Positions 1 to 5,258 of a stretch of DNA of 16,043 nucleotides are shown here, one piece after another. Position numbers and translations under genes: made by a program. The stretch spans positions 1 through 16,043 of the forward strand of contig JANYLL010000169.1 of the NCBI GenBank assembly GCA_025357895.1, given 5' to 3'. The DNA comes from Ignavibacteriota bacterium. Lineage in GTDB: Bacteria; Bacteroidota; Ignavibacteria; Palsa-1295. Positions within the stretch are counted from its first letter, which is position 1; the number at the start of each line of letters is the position of its first letter. The notes under the pieces are model-generated. The model was not told where the DNA came from, did no database searches, and saw only the letters and a program-made list of their open reading frames with translations.

Positions 1-10
1 TTCAAGCGTT

Positions 11-34
11 CGCGGGCTAAAGCCCTGCGCCTAC
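11..34 (-). repeat. REP-like palindrome with 5' GTAG, forming the end of ybeY
   Basis: Read on the minus strand, this segment begins with the tetranucleotide GTAG (plus positions 31-34). An imperfect palindrome follows, whose arms GGGCT and AGCCC flank a two-base loop and are extended by GCG/CGC pairs around a single bulged A. A GTAG head followed by an imperfect hairpin is the layout known for REP elements mobilised by RAYT (TnpA-REP) transposases. The stop codon of ybeY (17-19) and its last few codons lie inside it. No RAYT gene is in the window, so membership of such a family is inferred from shape alone. Confidence 0.6.
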
Positions 35-490
35 CATATCTATGAACTCTTGCTCTTTCTCCCTCATTTTCCTTTTTCCCTCTGATGTTTTATCATCATA
101 TTCGGCAAGATGGAGCATTCCATGAATCGCAAGACGGGCAAGTTCGTTCCGCAATGATACTTTATAGCGCAGGGCATTTTCCTGTGCCCTATCCAAACTA
201 AAGTATAATTCTGCCTCTAACTCCGTGCCTTTTCTCTCTATCTCGAATGTCAGGATATCGGTGTAAAAATCATGCCCTAAGACATTCCTGTTCATCTCTA
301 AAAGCTCTTCATCACTTAGTAAAACAATTCCGAGTTTCATTTTTCTGATCTCAGGAAGTTCGGCAACTATAACTTCATTTGAGGCAATCTTTAGGAGCGG
401 AGTATATTCTTTCCATTGAGGATATTTTTTGGCAGCGGATTTCGAGGCAGTACAGGAAAACTCAAGTTTGGCTTTGAACCTTAGAGCCAT
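17..490 (-). CDS. ybeY: Endoribonuclease YbeY (16S rRNA 3'-end maturation, ribosome quality control)
   Basis: This is a 157-residue protein of the YbeY/UPF0054 family, single-strand RNases that help mature 16S rRNA and act in late ribosome quality control. The family signatures are visible: a TDILTF segment near residue 77, then the metal-site motif HGMLHLAEYDD at 123-133. Two His ligands (123 and 127) are present, but the third family His is Asp133, followed by Lys-Thr. That is the form usual in Bacteroidota, so I do not read it as inactivation. The ATG at 490 lies 6 nt after the stop of the preceding minus-strand gene, suggesting one transcript. The C-terminal residues VGAGL are encoded by a REP-like hairpin, so the natural end of the protein has probably been rewritten by the repeat. 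Identity is secure. Confidence 0.93.
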   Translation of the reverse strand: MALRFKAKLEFSCTASKSAAKKYPQWKEYTPLLKIASNEVIVAELPEIRKMKLGIVLLSDEELLEMNRNVLGHDFYTDILTFEIERKGTELEAELYFSLDRAQENALRYKVSLRNELARLAIHGMLHLAEYDDKTSEGKRKMREKEQEFIDMVGAGL

Positions 491-496
491 AAAAGA

Positions 497-949
497 TTAT
501 CTCTTAAATCCGGCAGCCTTACCATTGAAGATCTTCAGAGCAATAGCCGCGCGCAGATCTTCAGGCTCAAGTTTTGCAAGATCTTTCGAGCCAAGTGACG
601 GGGCGAGATTTCCATAAACCTGAAGGACACCGGCAGAGCTAACCGTCACCATGGTCATTTTGCCGCCGCGGGTTTTGCCGAAGAATGCAACTTCGCGCGT
701 TGATTCAGATAAACGGACTTCTTCGACATCATTTAATTCCACCAAACCGAGTGGAGATTGAATCATCACATTCGTCTTTTCAGCATTTTCGGTCATGCTG
801 ATCTCTACTAAAGGCGCATCAGTTGCTTTGCCCGTAGATTGAAAAACCAATACGGATGCATCAGTACGTCCGCGCAATTTCTTGCCTACAAGGGCAATTC
901 CGCTCAGCGCGTCGGCAATTCCTTCAACAACTTTTTGGCGAAACAACAT
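497..949 (-). CDS. Conserved-looking hypothetical protein upstream of ybeY
   Basis: This 150-residue protein belongs to no family I can name. It has no signal peptide or membrane segment. It starts with a basic amphipathic stretch, has an alternating hydrophobic (beta-rich) middle (VLVFQS, PLVEISM, REVAFFGK, MTMVTVS, VLQVYGN), and ends in a short helix with a basic tail. I chose the ATG at 949. The frame is open to a TTG at 985, but that TTG overlaps the -7 element of a Bacteroidota-type promoter (983-990), so it would lie upstream of the transcript start. The stop is only 6 nt before ybeY, so the two genes are probably cotranscribed. A role in ribosome or RNA biology would be guesswork from this neighbour alone. 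Composition resembles the rest of the window. Confidence 0.7.
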   Translation of the reverse strand: MLFRQKVVEGIADALSGIALVGKKLRGRTDASVLVFQSTGKATDAPLVEISMTENAEKTNVMIQSPLGLVELNDVEEVRLSESTREVAFFGKTRGGKMTMVTVSSAGVLQVYGNLAPSLGSKDLAKLEPEDLRAAIALKIFNGKAAGFKR

Positions 950-982
950 CTTTCGGTTCGAAACGTGTGAATATTTAGAATA

Positions 983-1012
983 CAAAAATACTTCAGGAAA
1001 CAGGGCAACAAA
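983..1012 (-). promoter_or_regulatory. Bacteroidota-type promoter for the hypothetical gene and ybeY
   Basis: On the minus strand TTTG (1012-1009) is followed after 18 nt by TATTTTTG (990-983). This matches the known Bacteroidota primary-sigma consensus TTTG at -33 and TAnnTTTG at -7. Transcription would begin a few bases downstream, leaving a short leader before the ATG at 949. Confidence 0.5.
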
Positions 1013-1043
1013 TAAATTCCGATTCTGAGTTCACTATTCGTGG

Positions 1044-1110
1044 ATCGTCTTTCGTCGGGTAATTGAAAAAATGATGACGAAAGACGATGGACGACTGACG
1101 AACGACGGTG
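1044..1110. repeat. Five-copy degenerate heptamer repeat with an inverted copy
   Basis: Positions 1076-1110 are five back-to-back 7-mers (gacgaaa, gacgatg, gacgact, gacgaac, gacggtg) of consensus GACGANN. A perfect 13-base inverted copy, ATCGTCTTTCGTC at 1044-1056, faces GACGAAAGACGAT at 1076-1088 across a 19-nt loop. The element fills the divergent gap between the minus-strand ybeY pair and ispF. Function is unknown. Confidence 0.75.
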
Positions 1111-1161
1111 CGAACCACTCCAAACAATCCAAACGTTCTAAAACTTTAATCACAATTGAAT

Positions 1162-1635
1162 ATGATCGGTTTCGGTTACGATGTTCATAAACTTGCCCCT
1201 GGCGAAAGCCTGATCTTAGGCGGCGTTGATTTCCCGGATGCTCCGCTTGGCACAGTTGCCCATTCCGATGGCGATGTGCTGATCCATGCCATTATTGATG
1301 CCCTGTTCGGAGCACTTGCTTTGGGAGATATCGGTAAGCATTTTCCCGATACCGACCCGCAATATAAAAATGCGAACAGCATTGAACTCCTGAAAAAGAC
1401 CGGAGCGATGATAAAAGAAAAAAGTGCTGAAATAATTAATATTGATTCAACTATTGTTCTTGAGCGACCAAAACTTCGCGAGCATATTGATGCTATGAGA
1501 AAAAATATTGCTGGTGCTTTGGGAATAAAAATTGATCAAGTTTCAGTAAAGGCCACAACGAGTGAAAAGATAGGGTTTGTCGGGCGCGAGGAAGGGGTGG
1601 CTGCGTATGCAGTGTCTCAATTAAAGATGCTTTAA
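1162..1635 (+). CDS. ispF: 2-C-methyl-D-erythritol 2,4-cyclodiphosphate synthase IspF
   Basis: IspF catalyses the fifth step of the MEP isoprenoid pathway, converting CDP-ME 2-phosphate to ME-2,4-cyclodiphosphate with release of CMP. The 157-residue length is the family norm. The metal ligands appear as the GYDVH motif (Asp7, His9) and His42 in AHSDGDVLIH, followed by the FPDTDPQYKNANS substrate loop. The C-terminal TTSEKIGFVGREEGVAA segment of the nucleotide pocket is also present. I start at the ATG at 1162, which gives the classic MIGFGYDVH N-terminus. A TTG two codons upstream is unlikely. The gene is monocistronic by position: it diverges from the ybeY pair, and its last 15 bases overlap the 3' end of the convergent hicA. 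It probably supplies the polyprenyl carriers used by the UbiA enzyme encoded further along. Confidence 0.96.
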   Translation: MIGFGYDVHKLAPGESLILGGVDFPDAPLGTVAHSDGDVLIHAIIDALFGALALGDIGKHFPDTDPQYKNANSIELLKKTGAMIKEKSAEIINIDSTIVLERPKLREHIDAMRKNIAGALGIKIDQVSVKATTSEKIGFVGREEGVAAYAVSQLKML

Positions 1636-1842
1636 AAATTCCTCTGTCAACTCACCTGACCGGTTAAGAAGATCCCGCAATGTACCTCGGGCAACTTCAG
1701 AATGATTGGGGATAGAAAGCGTAGCAATGCTGCCCTTTTTCGTCATAATAATATGGCTTCCTTTTTGACGAACAACCTGCCAGCTAAGTTTTTCGAATGC
1801 ATAAATCACTTCTTTCGGACGGAGTAAGGGAATCGAAGGCAT
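1621..1842 (-). CDS. hicA: HicA-family mRNA interferase toxin
   Basis: This 73-residue protein belongs to the HicA/YcfA family, small double-stranded-RNA-binding-fold toxins that cleave mRNA independently of translation. The family pattern is clear: a KGSHIIM segment with the presumed catalytic His30, then TLSIPNHSEVARGTLRDLLNRSG, ending in an alpha helix. The ATG lies 2 nt after the hicB stop, so translation is probably coupled and the antitoxin is made first. The 3' end overlaps ispF by 15 bases in the convergent orientation, so neither stop region can be lost without touching the other gene. No key residue appears to be missing, so I read it as intact. Activity cannot be judged from sequence. 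Confidence 0.9.
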   Translation of the reverse strand: MPSIPLLRPKEVIYAFEKLSWQVVRQKGSHIIMTKKGSIATLSIPNHSEVARGTLRDLLNRSGELTEEFLKHL

Positions 1843-1844
1843 TA

Positions 1845-2051
1845 TTATACTGCTACATCAACTTCTCTTGTAGATATAACCAAAGGCAGACCAAGCTCTT
1901 TTCGAACTTCAAGAGTTTCCCGAATGGCATCCTGAATATTTTCCTGAGCTTCTTCTTCACTCTTCCCCTGACTTATACAGCCGGGTATTGAAGGACATTC
2001 CGCAATAAACATCCCGTCCTCATCCTTATAAATCGTAATGTTAAATTTCAT
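1845..2051 (-). CDS. hicB: HicB-family antitoxin (short form)
   Basis: This 68-residue HicB antitoxin has the UPF0150 partial RNase-H-like fold: a beta hairpin MKFNITIYKDEDGMFIAECP, the loop IPGCISQGKSEEEAQENI, then a helix. Such proteins bind and neutralise HicA. It lacks the C-terminal HTH or ribbon-helix-helix DNA-binding domain found in longer HicB proteins, so operator binding and autoregulation by this chain alone are doubtful. I start at the ATG at 2051, where the family homology begins. The open frame reaches back to 2144, but those residues overlap the end of the MFS gene and do not look like HicB. It sits 34 nt after the MFS stop and 2 nt before hicA. Confidence 0.9.
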   Translation of the reverse strand: MKFNITIYKDEDGMFIAECPSIPGCISQGKSEEEAQENIQDAIRETLEVRKELGLPLVISTREVDVAV

Positions 2052-2085
2052 GTAATTATCAACGCTCCAAAGAAAGCAATAAATC

Positions 2086-3282
2086 CTAATCCACAACCAT
2101 CTCAGATTCCAGTTTCTTTGAATCGCGATGCACGGTAAAGGCAAGCCAAAAACCTACGGCTGCCATTGCTCCGCCGATATAGCCTATGTAATTCGGATGG
2201 ATCGTGCCTAATATCCAGCCGCCGAGAATAGGTCCGATAATTCTCGTAAAACTTTCGATACTCGATGATACTCCGATCACGCCGCCTTTTTTATCCGGCG
2301 GTGCCATCTGGCTTACAAGACTTGAAAGTACGACCCGTGTTACTCCGGTGCCGAAAGAAAAGACAAGCGCTACTATGGCAAGCTGCTGCCAATTATCAGC
2401 AAGTACTAAACCAAGCAACCCCAGAGACATTGCCGCAAGCCCATACCGGAGCAAGGATAATTCGCCTATCTTTTTTACAAGAGGTCGTATGACTCCGCCT
2501 TGCCAGATAATCCCGAGAAGTCCGACGTACGCAAGGAAACGCCCCACTTCGCGCTCATTAAAACTTAATTCAAGGTGAGCATAGAGTGAGAACATCGAAA
2601 CATACAATGAAAATGGAAGCGCAAAGAAAAAGAAAATGATGAGCATCGTCCGAAGGTTTTTGATTTTCAAATAATTAAATGCTTCCGTGTAATAGCCAAG
2701 TCCGCGCTTGCGCTCACTCAGCGTACGATGGACTACAGGCTCTTTGAGATAGAATATGGAAAGAGTCATGCTCGTACAAGCTAAGAATGCTGCGGCATAA
2801 GCCGGAGCAGATATTCCCCATGCCGCTGAAAGCTCGCCTCCGATAAGCGGACCGAATAAAAAACCGAGTCCGAAGGCAACACCGATCATTGCCATCGCCG
2901 AAGCTCTGTCTTTCGGTTCGCTGACATCGGCAACATACGCTGAGGCAATCGTGATATTTCCTCCGCTGATTCCGTCAACCACTCTTGATAAAACAATGAT
3001 CCAGATATTTCCTGCAAGCGCCAGCAGCAAGAACCCAACCATCGAACCGAATTGCGAATAAATTAGAACCGGCCTCCGGCCATATCTATCACTAAGCGCT
3101 CCTAAAATCGGTGAGGCGCCGAATTGACAGACGGAATACACTGCTGCGATCATCCCGATCATCTCCGGACTGACATTGAATTTCAGGGCATAGAACGGAA
3201 GCAGCGGCAAAATGATAGAGAAGCCGAGAAGATCTACGAAGACAACAATGAAGATCGGAATCAGTGCTTTATTCTTAAACAT
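2086..3282 (-). CDS. MFS multidrug/tetracycline-type drug:H+ antiporter (DHA1, TetA-like)
   Basis: This is a 398-residue major facilitator protein with twelve predicted transmembrane helices, the usual size for the DHA1 (12-TM drug:proton antiporter) group. Motif A is seen as GALSDRYGRRP (61-71) in the loop after helix 2. The motif-B arginine is in LSRVVDGISGG (near residue 100). The antiporter motif C is seen in helix 5 as GVAFGLGFLFGPLIGG (134-149). The closest named relatives by pattern are TetA(A)-like and MdtG-like exporters. The substrate cannot be read from sequence, so resistance should not be assumed. The ATG at 3282 gives a short cytoplasmic N-terminus before helix 1. The hicBA pair follows at 34 nt on the same strand and may be read through from this gene. 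Confidence 0.88.
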   Translation of the reverse strand: MFKNKALIPIFIVVFVDLLGFSIILPLLPFYALKFNVSPEMIGMIAAVYSVCQFGASPILGALSDRYGRRPVLIYSQFGSMVGFLLLALAGNIWIIVLSRVVDGISGGNITIASAYVADVSEPKDRASAMAMIGVAFGLGFLFGPLIGGELSAAWGISAPAYAAAFLACTSMTLSIFYLKEPVVHRTLSERKRGLGYYTEAFNYLKIKNLRTMLIIFFFFALPFSLYVSMFSLYAHLELSFNEREVGRFLAYVGLLGIIWQGGVIRPLVKKIGELSLLRYGLAAMSLGLLGLVLADNWQQLAIVALVFSFGTGVTRVVLSSLVSQMAPPDKKGGVIGVSSSIESFTRIIGPILGGWILGTIHPNYIGYIGGAMAAVGFWLAFTVHRDSKKLESEMVVD

Positions 3283-3583
3283 GCAGAATCAAATTGAACT
3301 CAGATAAATTTTGAAGATTAAGATACATTAATATTTTGCTTTTGATTCATTCTCAGTCGCCCTGAATTTGAATTATCATGTCACTTTGAACTGATTATTT
3401 TTCTCAAAGGGCAAAAAACCGACGTGGAATACTATAGATGTAAAAAAACTTCTCTCAAAACCTCAGGGGGCTCCATCGGAATGACTTAATAAAACGAAGC
3501 ACCTCACTCATGCCCTACTCTTTTGGCACTTTAAGAAAAAAACAAGCGTTTACTTTAATACAATTATATTATTATTAATATTT
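3283..3583. other. Intergenic region with relics of a dispersed repeat
   Basis: This 301-bp gap lies between the divergent MFS and DUF4412-like genes. I see no ORF worth calling. It contains CTCAGTCGCCCTGA near 3353-3366. Near 3463-3487, read on the minus strand, is a GTCATTCCGA-led element that continues through GGAGCCCCC to CTGAGG. Both resemble pieces of the widespread GTCATTCCGA...GAGGAATCT type of intergenic repeat. AT-rich sequence just upstream of 3584 probably holds the promoter of the next gene, but I cannot place it. Confidence 0.45.
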
Positions 3584-4300
3584 ATGCGCCAAAGTACAAG
3601 ATACTCATTAGTTATAGTCATACTCCTGACTTTCATATCAATAATTCCCTCCCGCATTCATGCTCAGGCATTTGAGGGCGAAATTACAATGCTGATGTCA
3701 TCTCCGACGATGGGAGAGCAAAAGATCAAGATGATCTACCTCGTCAAAGGAGATAATGTACTTCAAACTGCTGACGATCCAAAAAACGGTAAAGTGCTTA
3801 TCTATACTGATACAAAGACCGGTACACAAACCATCGTCATGGAAGCACAGAAGCATGGAATGCAGATCGATCAGTCATTGATGGATGATGCAATACAGAA
3901 AATGCACATGCCCGTTCTCTTACCGAAAGCAACAGGAAAAAAACAAAAGATCTCCCGCTATAACTGTGAACTCTTTACGATTATGATCGATTCAACTCAG
4001 CAAATGGATATTTGGTTAACCAAAGACTTTCCAAAGGATATTTCACAAGCGATCAGAAAATGTACGGAGTTAGGAATGAAAAACACCGGTGTGAAATCCG
4101 ATGCTCTTATCGAGCTTTTTAAAAGCGGATACGCGCAGGTGCGCATGGAAATGAAAATCAAGGGCGTTACTCAACTTACAAATGAATTCGCAAAAGCTGA
4201 TGCTGAAAAACTCGATGATGCTATATATAGTATTCCTGCAGATATCAAAATAGAAAAGCTCGATCCGAAGCTCATGACTCCCGGAGCAGAGCAAAAATAA
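3584..4300 (+). CDS. Exported DUF4412-like protein of unknown function
   Basis: This 238-residue protein begins with a signal peptide: Arg at 2 and 6, a hydrophobic core LVIVILLTFISII, and probable cleavage after IHAQA near residue 28. It is therefore expected in the periplasm or outer membrane space. The mature part begins with FEGEITMLMSSPTMGEQKIKMIYLVKGDNVL, continues with SRYNCELFTIMIDSTQQMDIWLTKDF, and ends with an IPADIKIEKL segment. This is the layout I associate with DUF4412, a beta-rich domain common in Bacteroidota whose function is not established. The chain is rich in Met and Lys. There is no lipobox Cys. The ATG is preceded by AT-rich sequence with no Shine-Dalgarno. It stands alone, upstream of the SRP RNA gene. 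Confidence 0.7.
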   Translation: MRQSTRYSLVIVILLTFISIIPSRIHAQAFEGEITMLMSSPTMGEQKIKMIYLVKGDNVLQTADDPKNGKVLIYTDTKTGTQTIVMEAQKHGMQIDQSLMDDAIQKMHMPVLLPKATGKKQKISRYNCELFTIMIDSTQQMDIWLTKDFPKDISQAIRKCTELGMKNTGVKSDALIELFKSGYAQVRMEMKIKGVTQLTNEFAKADAEKLDDAIYSIPADIKIEKLDPKLMTPGAEQK

Positions 4301-4315
4301 CAACCTTTTGAGTTT

Positions 4316-4354
4316 GGGCGGAACCGCAACTGCACTGCTCCTGTTTTTCCGCCC
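4316..4354 (+). terminator. Inverted repeat after the DUF4412-like gene, possible terminator
   Basis: GGGCGGAA (4316-4323) pairs with TTCCGCCC (4347-4354) across a 23-nt loop, starting 16 nt after the stop at 4300. The following sequence is AT-rich rather than a clean T run, so terminator function is only likely. Confidence 0.35.
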
Positions 4355-4389
4355 CAATAATTATTGTTTTCCCCAATAATTATTGTTTT
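4352..4389. repeat. Perfect tandem 19-bp repeat with internal palindromes, upstream of SRP RNA
   Basis: The 19-mer CCCCAATAATTATTGTTTT occurs twice with no gap (4352-4370 and 4371-4389). Each copy contains the 12-bp perfect palindrome CAATAATTATTG (4355-4366 and 4374-4385). The pair ends about 19 nt before the SRP RNA, so it covers the region where its promoter must lie. It could be a doubled operator or promoter element, or simply a replication-slippage duplication. Confidence 0.8.
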
Positions 4390-4407
4390 TTTGATAGTAC
4401 AAGGTCT

Positions 4408-4512
4408 TGGGACCAAGTCCTACGCAATGTGAACGTGCCCAACCGAGTCAGGTCCGGAAGGAAGCAGCTCTCAGCAATTGTTTATGTGTGACGTGGTCAG
4501 CTTGGTCCCATT
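4408..4512 (+). ncRNA. ffs: Small bacterial SRP RNA (4.5S RNA)
   Basis: This is the RNA of the signal recognition particle, which binds Ffh and directs nascent membrane proteins to the translocon. The near-universal domain IV core GGTCCGGAAGGAAGCAGC is at 4451-4468, with the GGAA tetraloop closed by a C-G pair and the asymmetric A-C loop that Ffh recognises. The ends TGGGACCAAG (4408-4417) and CTTGGTCCCA (4501-4510) are perfectly complementary over 10 bp and close one long hairpin of about 103 nt. There is no Alu domain, so it is the short type. The exact 5' end is inferred from the closing helix and could lie a few bases upstream. Confidence 0.95.
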
Positions 4513-4519
4513 TTTTTTT
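4501..4519 (+). terminator. Rho-independent terminator of the SRP RNA
   Basis: The 3' arm of the SRP RNA closing helix (4501-4510) runs straight into nine T residues (4511-4519). The RNA's own terminal stem can therefore act as the terminator hairpin. Confidence 0.75.
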
Positions 4520-5258
4520 GTTGCCTTATTAGAATTCAACATAAATTTTCATGGATTCTTTATCCTAAGAAGTTGTTTTACCTATAGTTGCTGGTGGAGA
4601 AGTAATTGTGTAACTATCTTTTTTTTAAGAGGTTAGAGCTTTTATCATCGCACAGAATTGACAATTTTTTTTAATAACCTGTTATTTTGGCTCAGTCCGC
4701 ACTTGTTGTCCGGAGCAAAGCCAAATGATGAAAAGTGAGTCTAAGATAAGTCCGGATCGCATGATCTTAAAAGAGTTGAATGACTTCCGGCACGCTTAGC
4801 AAAGTTCACAGAGTTTGTTTTTCCTCCTCGTTGGAGGGAACAGACACTGGGAAAATCCGATCATAAGATATCTATCTATTCTAATAGTGCAAGTGTTTTT
4901 GCCCATTGTGATCTTCGCCTTCTGCACCGGTTTTTTCCGGTTCATGCAGCCGCGCGTCCTGATCATAAATAGAATTTACTCCACCGATCTCAATCAACCG
5001 GAGCATCTTCGAATATCCGCTCTCCGCCGCTGCGGGCAGCGTCTTTTACCTTACTTGCGAATTTCGTTTTTACCACCATCTTTGATCAGGACTTCCAAAC
5101 CTTCCGTGCGACGGCAGTTATCACGCCTTCGAACATCAGGGTTGAACCGGACGTAACCTTACGTCTGCCTCGTAACTTCATCCGAGAAATAATAACAGGG
5201 TTTACACTTAACACCTCTCTTATGCTTTACTGTATGAGGGAATATGTATTATACTGTT
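4520..5258. other. Long region without a convincing gene, upstream of rng
   Basis: About 740 bp separate the SRP RNA from rng. I find no reading frame that looks like protein. The longest plus-strand frame (4815-5156) needs a TTG start, has no ribosome site and reads as Arg/Leu/Ser-rich low-quality sequence. Visible structure includes a hairpin ACCGG-tttttt-CCGGT at 4926-4941, outer pairs CTGC/GCAG at 4922-4949, and a GC stem CGCTG/CAGCG at 5028-5041 followed by TCTTTT. A 16-bp dyad GACGTAA-cc-TTACGTC lies at 5150-5165. Part may be the rng 5' leader, and part may be a decayed gene. Confidence 0.5.

Noticed and set aside
1845..2144. A longer hicB starting near 2144
   Set aside because: The extra 31 residues overlap the end of the MFS gene in another frame and resemble no HicB. 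The ATG at 2051 matches the family start.
4680..4810. A 6S RNA, tmRNA or RNase P RNA candidate with repeated TCCGG words
   Set aside because: None of the conserved cores (tmRNA tag or TΨC-like 3' end, RNase P GAGGAAAGTCC) is found. The possible stems are short and weak.
4815..5156. A 113-residue plus-strand open frame between the SRP RNA and rng
   Set aside because: It needs a TTG start, lacks a ribosome site, and its Arg/Leu/Ser-rich second half reads like non-coding DNA. No known domain is visible. Other frames there are no better.
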